Source: Hwangdonia lutea
Lineage (GTDB): Bacteria; Bacteroidota; Bacteroidia; Flavobacteriales; Flavobacteriaceae
Assembly (NCBI RefSeq): GCF_032814565.1
Contig: NZ_CP136521.1
Coordinates: 1,832,501-1,896,500, forward strand
Direction: 5' to 3'
DNA: 64,000 bases
Shown one piece after another: positions 25,592 to 34,169 of the stretch (the first letter of the stretch is position 1; every line of letters starts with the position of its first letter). Under the pieces are notes generated by a model. That model saw only the letters and a list, made by a program, of their open reading frames with translations. It made no database searches and was not told the origin of the DNA. The position numbers and the translations under genes were made by a program.

Positions 25592-26623
25592 TTATACGGT
25601 TTCAAGCTTTTTGTCTGCCCATGCGTTTATCCAACCAGACAATAAATCAACAAACTCTTGGTCGTCGTTTAAACACGGAATTGTAGTGAAATTTTCACCG
25701 CCCATTTCATGGAAAATCTCTTGACCTTCCATGGCAATTTCCTCTAAGGTTTCTAAACAATCGCTAACAAATGCTGGTGTAACGATGGCCATATTTTTAA
25801 TGCCTTTTTTGCCTAAACGCTCAATGGTTCTGTCGGTATACGGTAACAGCCATGGGTCGAATCCTAAACGCGATTGAAAGGATGTGGAATAGCTGTTTTC
25901 TTTTAGCTGTAGTTTTTCGGCAACCAGTCGGGTAACTTCCAAACATTGGTGTCTGTAACAAAATTCGTGGGCTTTACTTGGGGTTACGCAACAGCTTTTG
26001 TCTATTTTGCAATGCGAGTTTGTAATATCGCTTTTTCGAATATGACGTTCGGGTACACCGTGATACGAAAACAACAAGTGCTCGTAATCAATACCTTTTA
26101 AATGGTTTTTTATGGAGTTTGAAAGCACCTCGATATAATCGGGTTTGTTGTAAAATGCAGGTACCGATTCAATGGAAATTTGCGGGAAATATTGCTGACG
26201 AAGTTCTTCGGCCAAAACCGTAATGGTTTCAGTTGTTGCCATGGCAAACTGCGGATATAACGGAAAAAGCAATACTTCGGTAACGCCTTTGTCAACCAAT
26301 TCCTGAAGCCCTTTTTTAATGGTTAAACTACCGTAGCGCATGGCTAATGCCACAGGCATCGTGGTTTGCTTTTGAATTTTTTTCTGTAATCGCTCAGAGA
26401 TTACAATAAGCGGAGAGCCTTCTTTCCACCATATTTTTTTATAAGCCGCCGCCGATTGTTTGGGGCGTGTTTTTAAAATAATGCCTTTTACCAAAGCGGT
26501 ACGGGCAATGAGCGGAATATCGATAACACGCTCGTCCATTAAAAATTCGCCTAAATACTTTTTTACATCTTTTGGGGTTGGACTGTCTGGAGATCCAAGG
26601 TTTACTAGTAATATTCCTTTCAT
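25592..26623 (-). CDS. hemH: Ferrochelatase
   Basis: 343 residues, typical HemH length. Conserved elements include KGILLVNLGSPDSP at the N terminus, the catalytic His in LLFSYHGVPERH, and VTPAFVSDCLETLEEI with the second conserved acidic cluster. The enzyme inserts ferrous iron into protoporphyrin IX to form heme. Cysteines in DKSCCVTPSKAHEFCYRHQC are present but I would not claim an iron-sulfur cluster. It is read toward hemJ and lies beside the AraC-type regulator. Confidence 0.95.
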   Translation of the reverse strand: MKGILLVNLGSPDSPTPKDVKKYLGEFLMDERVIDIPLIARTALVKGIILKTRPKQSAAAYKKIWWKEGSPLIVISERLQKKIQKQTTMPVALAMRYGSLTIKKGLQELVDKGVTEVLLFPLYPQFAMATTETITVLAEELRQQYFPQISIESVPAFYNKPDYIEVLSNSIKNHLKGIDYEHLLFSYHGVPERHIRKSDITNSHCKIDKSCCVTPSKAHEFCYRHQCLEVTRLVAEKLQLKENSYSTSFQSRLGFDPWLLPYTDRTIERLGKKGIKNMAIVTPAFVSDCLETLEEIAMEGQEIFHEMGGENFTTIPCLNDDQEFVDLLSGWINAWADKKLETV

Positions 26624-26652
26624 TTACATTTTATTTTTTTATAATCCTGCAA

Positions 26653-26687
26653 GCCCCGATACTTCGGGATTAAAACTTTGCGGGACT
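26653..26687. repeat. Short GC-rich hairpin between the araC-type gene and hemH
   Basis: CCCGA/TCGGG arms with the loop TACT, plus a flanking CGGGAC word, resemble the CCCGATA...TCGGGA repeat found near gmk. It lies between the stop of the regulator and the start of hemH and could weaken read-through. Confidence 0.5.
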
Positions 26688-26688
26688 T

Positions 26689-27588
26689 TTATGCCTGAGA
26701 CATTAAATATTTTTTTGGTGTTGTGCCGTATTTCTTTTTAAAAGCAGCAATAAAATGGCTTGATGTACTGTAACCCACTTTATGGCCAACTTCGGTAACA
26801 TTGTGGTCGCCGGTTTCCAATAGTTTTCTGGCGAATTCCATTTTGTAATCAAATAAAAAGCTAAAAACCGAATCGCCATAAATTTGCTTAAAGCCTTCTT
26901 TTAGTTTTTTAAGGTTCAATCCTATTTCATCAGAAAGTTCCTGTAAAGTTGGGGGCTCTGCCATTCTGGAAATAATAATATCTTTGGCTTTTCGTATTTT
27001 TATAACGTTGGTTTCATCCACTAAAAACGGACATTGCTCAATATCGGCGTCTTCACTTCTATTAAAATACAAACTTAACAATTCAAAAGCTTTTCCTTTA
27101 AAATAAAGGCTTTTTATAGACTGATTGAGATTAAAACTTATTAATTGGTTTAATACAATGGCCATGGATGGCGAAATAACGCCGTCTTTATAGTATTTTT
27201 TATCTCGGTTATCTTCATTTAAAAATGAAATATAATCGGCTTCTTGAGAGAACAAACCGTGAAATTTTTTAATTGAAATCATTAAAGATACCATCCACGA
27301 ATTAGGATTCACCTCTAAATTGATGGGTAAATCGCGTTGCGGATTGTAAAGCAACAACGAGTTTTCTTCTTGAATATTTAAAGCATATCGGCCTTCGTTA
27401 AAAAGAAATTTACTCAACCCCTTAACGCAAAAATGAAATTGGATGTAGTCGCAATCTATAGCACGGGTTACTTTTTCAACAAAGTTGTTATCGTTTTTAT
27501 AGGTGAAAACTAAAAAGCCCTCGTCTACTTGAGTCTCATTAAAAGAACTTTCAGCGATATTTTTTTTTGCAATTTCTTGGCTATTCAT
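26689..27588 (-). CDS. AraC-family transcriptional regulator
   Basis: 299 residues. The C-terminal AraC DNA-binding domain (about 205-297) has two helix-turn-helix units: LQELSDEIGLNLKKLKEGFK and VTEVGHKVGYSTSSHFIAAF, followed by KKYGTTPKKYL. The N-terminal 200 residues form an unassigned cupin-like sensor region. The long second helix (KEGFKQIYGDSVFSFL) resembles PchR-type regulators, which sense siderophore or iron status. It is divergent from hemA and upstream of hemH, so control of heme synthesis is a reasonable inference, not shown. Confidence 0.88.
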   Translation of the reverse strand: MNSQEIAKKNIAESSFNETQVDEGFLVFTYKNDNNFVEKVTRAIDCDYIQFHFCVKGLSKFLFNEGRYALNIQEENSLLLYNPQRDLPINLEVNPNSWMVSLMISIKKFHGLFSQEADYISFLNEDNRDKKYYKDGVISPSMAIVLNQLISFNLNQSIKSLYFKGKAFELLSLYFNRSEDADIEQCPFLVDETNVIKIRKAKDIIISRMAEPPTLQELSDEIGLNLKKLKEGFKQIYGDSVFSFLFDYKMEFARKLLETGDHNVTEVGHKVGYSTSSHFIAAFKKKYGTTPKKYLMSQA

Positions 27589-27722
27589 TCTACTTTATTT
27601 AGATTCATTCTAAACTAATAGGTCAAAACCCATTGATTTCACTACAAAAATATGACATTTATCATATATTGTTCAAAAAAAAGCTTAAAAAACCACAAAC
27701 GATACTAAAAGTTCTTTTAGCG

Positions 27723-27754
27723 TTGTTTTTATTCTAATCATAAATATACATTTG
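27723..27754 (+). promoter_or_regulatory. Promoter of hemA
   Basis: TACATTTG (27747-27754) matches the TAnnTTTG -7 consensus. A TTG at 27723-27725 sits 21 bases before it as a -33 element. The hemA ATG follows 22 bases after the box. Confidence 0.65.
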
Positions 27755-27776
27755 CTAAGGAATTTACAAAACACTA

Positions 27777-29042
27777 ATGCAAAAATATAATATATCAAGA
27801 AGTAACTACTTTTATGCTATTGGTTTAAGTTACAAAAAAGCCGATGCTGAAATTAGAGGGCACTTTAGCTTAGATGAAGATGCTAAATTAGCATTGATGA
27901 ACCAAGCTAAAGCCAATGATATTGAGAGTTTGATAGTAACTTCAACATGCAATCGGACCGAAATTTACGGTTTTGCACAGCATCCTTTTCAGTTGATTCA
28001 GTTGCTTTGCGATAACACGAGGGGGACGGTTGACGAGTTTCAAAAAGTAGCGTACGTTTATAAAAACAAAGATGCCATTGCGCACATGTTTCGTGTGGGC
28101 TCGGGTTTAGACAGCCAGATTTTAGGCGATTTCGAAATTATTAGTCAGCTTAAAAAAAGCGCTAAACTATCCAGAAAATTTGGGTTGTTCAATCCGTTTT
28201 CCGAGCGTTTGGTAAATGCCGTTATTCAAGCGAGCAAGCGTATTAAAACCGAAACGAATATTTCGTCGGGAGCTACATCGGTATCATTTGCCTCGGTGCA
28301 GTATATTCTAAACAACATTGAAAACGTATCCAATAAAAACATCCTGCTTTTTGGTACCGGAAAAATAGGCAGAAACACTTGCGAGAATTTGGTTAAACAC
28401 ACCAAAAATGAACAAATTACTTTAATAAACAGAACGAAGGATAAGGCCGAAAAAATTGCTGGAAAATTTAATTTGGTGGTTAAGGATTATGCCAATTTAC
28501 AGGAAGAAATTAATTCTTCGGGGATATTGATTGTCGCAACCGGTGCGCAGCGCCCAACGATTGATAAACACTTGATTAATACCAACAAACCGCTTTTAAT
28601 TTTAGATTTGTCCATTCCTAAAAACGTGGATGAAAACGTAACTGAATTGGAAAACGTGTCGTTGGTGCATTTAGATCACTTATCAAAATTAACAGATCAA
28701 ACTTTAGAGGAAAGAAAAAAGCACATTCCTTTGGCAGTAGCGATTATTGAAGAGGTTAATTCCGAATTTAACGATTGGTTGGAAACCAGAAAATTTGCGC
28801 CAACCATTAAAGCTTTAAAGCACAAGTTAAACGATTTTAAAACCGCTGAGTTGGATACACAGCGTAAAAAACTGTCAGACTTTAACGAAAAGCAAGCTGA
28901 AATAATTAGTAATAATATCATTCAAAAAATTACCAATCATTTTGCGCATCATTTAAAAGATGACAACATTTCTACCGACGAGAGTCTCGACCTTATTAAA
29001 AAAGTATTTCAGCTAGAAGAATCTACAAAAACAAATGTCTAA
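27777..29042 (+). CDS. hemA: Glutamyl-tRNA reductase
   Basis: 421 residues. The catalytic Cys58 is in VTSTCNRTEIYG. IRGHFSLDEDA, GSGLDSQILGDFEI, ETNISSGATSVSFA and the NADPH-binding LLFGTGKIGRNT define the enzyme, and a C-terminal dimerisation helix is present. It reduces glutamyl-tRNA to glutamate-1-semialdehyde, the first step of C5-pathway tetrapyrrole synthesis. The stop overlaps the start of hemCD by 8 bases. The next-step aminomutase gene hemL is not in the window. Confidence 0.96.
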   Translation: MQKYNISRSNYFYAIGLSYKKADAEIRGHFSLDEDAKLALMNQAKANDIESLIVTSTCNRTEIYGFAQHPFQLIQLLCDNTRGTVDEFQKVAYVYKNKDAIAHMFRVGSGLDSQILGDFEIISQLKKSAKLSRKFGLFNPFSERLVNAVIQASKRIKTETNISSGATSVSFASVQYILNNIENVSNKNILLFGTGKIGRNTCENLVKHTKNEQITLINRTKDKAEKIAGKFNLVVKDYANLQEEINSSGILIVATGAQRPTIDKHLINTNKPLLILDLSIPKNVDENVTELENVSLVHLDHLSKLTDQTLEERKKHIPLAVAIIEEVNSEFNDWLETRKFAPTIKALKHKLNDFKTAELDTQRKKLSDFNEKQAEIISNNIIQKITNHFAHHLKDDNISTDESLDLIKKVFQLEESTKTNV

Positions 29043-30612
29043 AATCATAAAAATTGGTACGCGCGATAGTGAGTTAGCACTATGGCAAGCTAAAACCGTA
29101 CAACAACTACTCGAAAATTTAGGTCATAAAACAGAATTAGTGCCTGTAAAATCTACAGGCGATTTGGTTTTAGACCGACCCTTGTATCAATTAGGCATTA
29201 CGGGTATTTTTACGAGAACCCTGGATATTACTATGTTGAATAACGACATCGATATCGCCGTTCACTCTTCAAAAGACGTACCTACCTTGTTGCCAAAAGG
29301 CATCGTGCAAGCCGGCGTAATAAAACGCGGAAACGTTAACGATACACTGGTTTTTAAAAATAACGAAGAGTTTTTAAGCGCCAAGGATGCCACCATTGCA
29401 ACCGGTAGTTTACGCCGAAAAGCACAATGGTTAAACAGATACCCAACCCATACCATTGCAGACATTCGTGGTAATGTGAATTCCCGACTGCAAAAACTTA
29501 AGGATAACGAGGATTGGAACGGCACTATTTTCGCAGCAGCAGGTATTGGGCGTATTGGCGTAAGACCCGAAGAAGCCATTAATTTAGATTGGATGGTTCC
29601 TGCGCCGGCACAGGGCGCTATAATGATTACGGCTTTGGAGGACGACGAAGAAGTTAGAGCCATTTGCAGAGAACTTAATCACGAGGAAACTGAAATTTGC
29701 ATCAATATTGAACGTGAATTTTTAAATAGACTCGAGGGCGGTTGTACAGCACCCATTGGCGCACTCGCTTATATAAAAAACGAAGAAGTGCATTTTAAAG
29801 GTGTTTTGCTTAGTGAAGATGGCACTAAAAGAATCGATGTAACTCGTGTTAAAAAACTGGGGGAACACCAAGACATGGCTAAGTTTTGTGCCGATTTTGT
29901 TATTGAGCGTGGTGGCAAACGATTAATGGACACCATTAAAAATTCCACAAAAAAAGCCAACGTGTATTCCACAAAATCGCTTACCGAAAGCCAGCGTCTT
30001 TTGTTTCACCAAAAAGTAAAGGCTGAAAGTATCGATTTTATAAAAATAAGCTTAAACCGAATTCACCCAAGGTTTCTAAAGCATGAAATTGAAAATGTAA
30101 TCATTACGAGTAAAAATGCGGTTGAATCGTTAATTACCAACTATTCAGCAGCCGAATTGCAGTTTAAAAACATCTATTGTGTGGGCAGGCGCACCAAACG
30201 TTTGGTAGAACAGAAAATTGGTAAAGTAACACATTCCGAAAAAAACGCTAAAGCCTTAGCCGAATATTTAGTTGAATATATGGATGGAACCGAAGTTACT
30301 TATTTTTGTAGTGATTTAAGGTTAGACGATTTGCCTACTATTTTAGAAGAAAACCATATAAAAGTAAACGAAGTTGAAGCTTACCAAACCAAATACGATG
30401 GTGTAAAAGTTAACGATTCTATTGAAGGCGTTATGTTTTACAGCCCGTCTACGGTGCAGAGTTTTGTTAAAATAAACAACGCTGAGGTCATCGCATTTTG
30501 CATTGGCGAAAGCACAGCAAAAGAAGCAAAAAAACACTTTAACGATGTTAGGGTTGCCAAAGTACCAACAGTGGAAAGTGTGATTGAGTTGGTTAATGAG
30601 CATTATGTTTAA
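29035..30612 (+). CDS. hemC-hemD: Hydroxymethylbilane synthase fused to uroporphyrinogen-III synthase
   Basis: 525 residues, against about 310 for HemC alone. Residues 1-310 are HemC: IGTRDSELALWQ, HSSKDVPT, GSLRRKAQW, and the dipyrromethane-cofactor Cys237 in LEGGCTAPIGA. Residues about 315-525 have no HemC motif but match HemD, with IITSKNAVESL, YCVGRRTKRLV, FYSPSTVQSF and CIGESTAKEA. The fusion would pass the unstable linear tetrapyrrole hydroxymethylbilane directly to the cyclising enzyme, limiting spontaneous closure to the wrong isomer. It is translationally coupled to hemA. Confidence 0.95.
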   Translation: MSKIIKIGTRDSELALWQAKTVQQLLENLGHKTELVPVKSTGDLVLDRPLYQLGITGIFTRTLDITMLNNDIDIAVHSSKDVPTLLPKGIVQAGVIKRGNVNDTLVFKNNEEFLSAKDATIATGSLRRKAQWLNRYPTHTIADIRGNVNSRLQKLKDNEDWNGTIFAAAGIGRIGVRPEEAINLDWMVPAPAQGAIMITALEDDEEVRAICRELNHEETEICINIEREFLNRLEGGCTAPIGALAYIKNEEVHFKGVLLSEDGTKRIDVTRVKKLGEHQDMAKFCADFVIERGGKRLMDTIKNSTKKANVYSTKSLTESQRLLFHQKVKAESIDFIKISLNRIHPRFLKHEIENVIITSKNAVESLITNYSAAELQFKNIYCVGRRTKRLVEQKIGKVTHSEKNAKALAEYLVEYMDGTEVTYFCSDLRLDDLPTILEENHIKVNEVEAYQTKYDGVKVNDSIEGVMFYSPSTVQSFVKINNAEVIAFCIGESTAKEAKKHFNDVRVAKVPTVESVIELVNEHYV

Positions 30613-30625
30613 AATTTAATTATCA

Positions 30626-30662
30626 GACCTGTCAGGTTTAAAAAACCTGACAGGTCTTTTTA
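30626..30662 (+). terminator. Perfect hairpin with T-tract just before hemE
   Basis: GACCTGTCAGGTTT and its exact complement form a 14-base-pair stem around AAA, followed by six T. This is a textbook rho-independent terminator and also a perfect copy of a dispersed repeat. It ends 5 bases before the hemE ATG, leaving no room for a separate promoter downstream. Confidence 0.8.
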
Positions 30663-30667
30663 AGACT

Positions 30668-31693
30668 ATGATAAAAAACGATTTATTTTTAAGAGCATTA
30701 AAAGGAGAAACTGTTGATCGCCCACCCGTTTGGATGATGCGTCAAGCAGGTCGGTATTTACCAGAATTTATGGCCATCAAAGAGAAATACGATTTCTTTA
30801 CAAGATGCCGAACGCCAGAACTCGCCAGCGAAATTACGGTACAACCCATTCGCCGTTACGGTATGGATGCCGCCATTTTATTTAGCGACATTTTGGTTAT
30901 TCCGCAGGCCATGAATATCGAGGTGCAAATGAAACCTAATTTTGGGCCGTATTTGCCCAATCCGGTGCGTACCCAAAAGGATGTCGATAATGTTATTGTG
31001 CCTGATGTTACGGTAGAATTGGACTATGTGTATCAAGCCATAAAAGCCACGAAGGAATTATTGAATAACGATATTCCCTTAATCGGTTTTGCAGGCTCAC
31101 CCTGGACCATTTTGTGCTATTGCGTGCAAGGTCAAGGCAGTAAAAATTTCGATAAAGCCAAAGAATTCTGTTTTACAAACCCAATAGCGGCACATCAATT
31201 ATTGCAAAAAATAACCGATACCACCATTGCATATTTAAAAGAAAAAGTAAAAGCGGGTGTAAATGCGGTTCAGGTTTTCGATTCTTGGGGTGGCATGCTA
31301 TCGCCAACCGATTATCAAGAATTTTCGTGGCAATATATCAATCAAATCATTGAAGCTTTAAAAGACGATGCGCCAGTTATCGCCTTTGGTAAAGGCTGTT
31401 GGTTCGCCCTTGGCGATATGGCAAAATCCAACGCCTCCGCCTTAGGTATCGATTGGACCTGCTCGCCACAAAACGCCCGTTATTTAACAGGCGGTAACAT
31501 AACGCTTCAAGGCAATTTCGACCCAACGCGACTATTTTCCCCGCCGTCGGAAATTAAAAAAAAGGTGCATCAAATGATTAACGAATTTGGCAAAGACAAA
31601 TACATTGTAAACTTGGGTCATGGCATTTTACCAAACATCCCATTAGATCATGCCAAGGCGTTTATAGATGCCGTTAAGGAATACGGAAATTAA
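30668..31693 (+). CDS. hemE: Uroporphyrinogen decarboxylase
   Basis: 341 residues. The substrate-binding signature [17 protein letters not shown] is at the N terminus. [40 protein letters not shown] and [11 protein letters not shown] follow in the usual order. It removes four carboxyl groups from uroporphyrinogen III to give coproporphyrinogen III. A terminator hairpin occupies the leader, so expression relative to hemCD may be reduced. It is followed by a MITE-like element. Confidence 0.96.
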   Translation: MIKNDLFLRALKGETVDRPPVWMMRQAGRYLPEFMAIKEKYDFFTRCRTPELASEITVQPIRRYGMDAAILFSDILVIPQAMNIEVQMKPNFGPYLPNPVRTQKDVDNVIVPDVTVELDYVYQAIKATKELLNNDIPLIGFAGSPWTILCYCVQGQGSKNFDKAKEFCFTNPIAAHQLLQKITDTTIAYLKEKVKAGVNAVQVFDSWGGMLSPTDYQEFSWQYINQIIEALKDDAPVIAFGKGCWFALGDMAKSNASALGIDWTCSPQNARYLTGGNITLQGNFDPTRLFSPPSEIKKKVHQMINEFGKDKYIVNLGHGILPNIPLDHAKAFIDAVKEYGN

Positions 31694-31701
31694 AATACTT
31701 T

Positions 31702-31900
31702 GGGCGTTACCTACTTTTTTATGTAACATTAGGTTTTAAAAATCTACTTATCGTTGTAAAAAAGTAGGTCGGGCTTTCCGCTATATCTTTTTTTTCGTCA
31801 TAGCGAGGAGGAACGACGTGGCTATCTGTTAAATGTTAGTTTTAAAATAAAGTATGTTTTCCACTTTTCAAAAAAAGGATGCCGCATCAATCCCTAACGC
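31702..31900 (+). repeat. MITE-like element, copy 2 (fuller form)
   Basis: It opens GGGCGTTACC, contains TAGGTCGGGCTTTCCGC and TATATCTTTTTTTTCG, and ends TCAATCCCTAACGC. The outermost GCGTTA words are inverted. A TCATAGCGAGGAGGAACGAC block, itself a dispersed repeat core, is nested inside. No coding capacity. It matches the ends and one internal word of the copy at 24887-25016. Confidence 0.8.
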
Positions 31901-31915
31901 AAAACCAACGAGGTT

Positions 31916-32671
31916 ATGATAAAAAATATAACATCAGCAATCAAAGCATATTTGGGCGCTTTTAGCTTAATATCCAAACTAAAACTCTGGAAATATTTTG
32001 CCATACCTATACTTATTAGTGTGGTAACGGCCATAAGTATTGGTGTTTCAGCCTATGGGTTGTCAGATAATATTGGTTATTATATTTCTAAAATCTGGGT
32101 CTGGAAATGGGGCAAAGAAACCTTTACAACCATAGGTAATATTATTGGTGGATTGTTAATCATCGCTATCGGACTCATTCTTTACAAGCACATCATAATG
32201 GCATTATCAGCGCCTTTTATGAGTCCCGTGTCCGAAAAAATCGAAGCCTATTTAACAGGAAAACAAGAGCATTCACACAGAAACACCTCGTTTTTCCAAC
32301 AACTTTGGCGTGGTTTACGTATTAATATTCGTAACCTATTTATGGAAATTATGCTAACTATTTTAATATTAATTATCAGCTTAATTCCCGTTATTGGTTG
32401 GATTACCTCGTTGTTGCTCTTCGTGGTTCAGGCCTATTATGCAGGGTTTGGTAATATGGACTACACTTTAGAACGCCATTATAAATATGCCGATAGCATA
32501 AAATTCGTTCGTAAACATCATGGATTGGCTATTGGTAACGGTCTGGTTTTTATGGGGTTTCTCTTTATTCCGGTAATTGGTGTTATTTTAGTGCTGCCTT
32601 TATCGGTAACCGCGGCCACCCTAAAAACCGTTGAAGCCTTACGACCTAAACAAATTGAACGTGCTATTTGA
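31916..32671 (+). CDS. EI24-domain membrane protein (CysZ-like)
   Basis: 251 residues with about four to five hydrophobic helices (for example KYFAIPILISVVTAISIGV, IIGGLLIIAIGLILY, LTILILIISLIPVIGW and FIPVIGVILVLPLS). The charged insert SEKIEAYLTGKQEHS after LSAPFMSPV is the EI24/CysZ signature. CysZ relatives move sulfate, but a sulfate role is not evident here. A family member lodged in a heme operon suggests only shared transcription. Start ATG with a GAGG Shine-Dalgarno-like motif. Confidence 0.85.
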   Translation: MIKNITSAIKAYLGAFSLISKLKLWKYFAIPILISVVTAISIGVSAYGLSDNIGYYISKIWVWKWGKETFTTIGNIIGGLLIIAIGLILYKHIIMALSAPFMSPVSEKIEAYLTGKQEHSHRNTSFFQQLWRGLRINIRNLFMEIMLTILILIISLIPVIGWITSLLLFVVQAYYAGFGNMDYTLERHYKYADSIKFVRKHHGLAIGNGLVFMGFLFIPVIGVILVLPLSVTAATLKTVEALRPKQIERAI

Positions 32672-33203
32672 TTTAGAATCATATTATATCGAACCTATAA
32701 AAACTGAAGATGCTTGGAGTCTTTGCAATTTTATAGTTTCAAATGAAGACCGATTAAAACGCTATTTCCCTAAAACCTTAGAACAGAATTTAACACCAGA
32801 TTTATCAAAGGTTTTTGTTGAAAAAAAGGCAAATCAATTCCGACTAAAAGAAGAGTTTTTATTCACTTTAAAGGAAAAGAACAGTCATCAATTGGCAGGT
32901 TTAATCTATATAAAAGAAATCGATGCCATTAAAAAACAAGGTGAGTTTGCGTATTGCATCGGCTATCCGTTTGAAGGCAAAGGACTAACAACAAAATCAG
33001 TAAAAGTATTAACGAGATTTGCCTTTAAGGATTTAGGTTTAAAAACGCTTCAAATTATTGTACATAAAGATAACCTAGCAAGCGTAAAAATCGCTGAAAA
33101 TTGTAATTTTATCTGGAAAAAAACACTTAAAAATGAGTTTACGCCAAATGGCGAATTACCTTTAGATATGGAGCTTTATGAGCTTTATTTTGAAAATGAA
33201 TGA
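32661..33203 (+). CDS. GNAT acetyltransferase, RimJ/RimL-like
   Basis: 180 residues from a GTG start. The frame could open ten codons earlier at TTG, but that would lie deeper inside the EI24 gene. YYIEPIKTEDAWSLCNFI, the acetyl-CoA-binding region FEGKGLTTKSVKVL, and IIVHKDNLASVKIAENCNF, with an N-x-x-S and a hydrophobic end, are GNAT features. RimJ/L relatives acetylate protein N-termini or small amines. The gene overlaps EI24 (11 bases) and hemF (ATGA), so it is part of the operon. The target is unknown. Confidence 0.82.
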   Translation: MLFDLESYYIEPIKTEDAWSLCNFIVSNEDRLKRYFPKTLEQNLTPDLSKVFVEKKANQFRLKEEFLFTLKEKNSHQLAGLIYIKEIDAIKKQGEFAYCIGYPFEGKGLTTKSVKVLTRFAFKDLGLKTLQIIVHKDNLASVKIAENCNFIWKKTLKNEFTPNGELPLDMELYELYFENE

Positions 33204-34108
33204 AAATGAAAAACAAATTCTACCAATACATACAAGATTTACAAGACACTATTACCTCAAAATTAGAAGCCATAGATGGTAAAGCCAAATTCCAAGAAGA
33301 TATTTGGAAACGGCCCGAAGGCGGTGGCGGACGAACACGCGTAATTGAAAATGGCCGTGTTTTTGAAAAAGGCGGCGTTAATATTTCCGGTGTTCACGGC
33401 AAATTACCAAAAAGTATGCAAGCTTACTTTAAGGTTGGCGATGTCGATTTTTTTGCCTGCGGCTTAAGCTTGGTTTTGCATCCTGAAAACCCGATGGTGC
33501 CAACCGTACATGCCAATTGGCGCTATTTTGAAATGTACGATAAAGATGGAAATATTATTGATAGTTGGTTTGGTGGCGGACAAGATTTAACGCCATATTA
33601 TCTGTTTGAAGAAGACGCCAAACATTTTCATCAAATCTGTAAAATAGCATGCGACAAACATAATCCCGAGTTTTATCCAAATTATAAAAAACGCTGCGAC
33701 GAGTACTTTTACAATGCCCACCGAAACGAGGGCAGAGGCATAGGCGGCTTGTTTTTCGATTATTGCAAAACTTCAGAAACCATGAGCATGGAAAATTGGT
33801 ATAATTTTGTTACCGAGGTTGGCGATAGTTTCCTTGAAGCCTACGTACCCATTGTTGAAAAACGAAAAGACCTGCCTTATACCGAAGCACAACGCAATTG
33901 GCAGGAAATCCGTCGTGGGCGTTACGTAGAATTTAATCTCGTTCACGATAAAGGCACGCTTTTCGGATTGAAAACCAACGGACGCATTGAAAGTATTTTA
34001 ATGAGTTTGCCACCACACGTCCAATGGGTTTACGACCACCATCCCGAAGATGGAAGTGACGAAGAAAAATTAATAGACGTATTAAAAAAACCGAAAGTTT
34101 GGGTTTAA
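33200..34108 (+). CDS. hemF: Oxygen-dependent coproporphyrinogen-III oxidase
   Basis: 302 residues. The conserved stretches WKRPEGGGGRTRVIENG, VHANWRYFEMYD, FGGGQDLTPYYLFEEDA, GRGIGGLFFDY and RRGRYVEFNLVHDKGT are all present. The enzyme decarboxylates coproporphyrinogen III oxidatively with O2, so heme synthesis here can run aerobically. It overlaps the GNAT stop (ATGA). The anaerobic counterpart hemN is not seen in the window. Confidence 0.96.
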   Translation: MKMKNKFYQYIQDLQDTITSKLEAIDGKAKFQEDIWKRPEGGGGRTRVIENGRVFEKGGVNISGVHGKLPKSMQAYFKVGDVDFFACGLSLVLHPENPMVPTVHANWRYFEMYDKDGNIIDSWFGGGQDLTPYYLFEEDAKHFHQICKIACDKHNPEFYPNYKKRCDEYFYNAHRNEGRGIGGLFFDYCKTSETMSMENWYNFVTEVGDSFLEAYVPIVEKRKDLPYTEAQRNWQEIRRGRYVEFNLVHDKGTLFGLKTNGRIESILMSLPPHVQWVYDHHPEDGSDEEKLIDVLKKPKVWV

Positions 34109-34126
34109 CACAAATTAAAAATCAAA

Positions 34127-34151
34127 TGTCAGGTTGAGCGCAGTCGAAACC
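34127..34151. repeat. Dispersed repeat core in the hemB leader
   Basis: TGTCAGGTTGAGCGCAGTCG followed by AAACC is a short copy of the repeat seen at several other intergenic sites. It creates a spurious TTG start twelve codons upstream of hemB. Confidence 0.65.
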
Positions 34152-34169
34152 TATCAAAATATAAAAACC

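Noticed and set aside
24887-31900. Complete insertion sequence
   Set aside because: Neither copy contains a transposase frame, so they are called MITE-like repeats only.
34134-34169. Twelve extra N-terminal codons for hemB
   Set aside because: They start with TTG inside a dispersed repeat, while the ATG at 34170 gives the normal family start.
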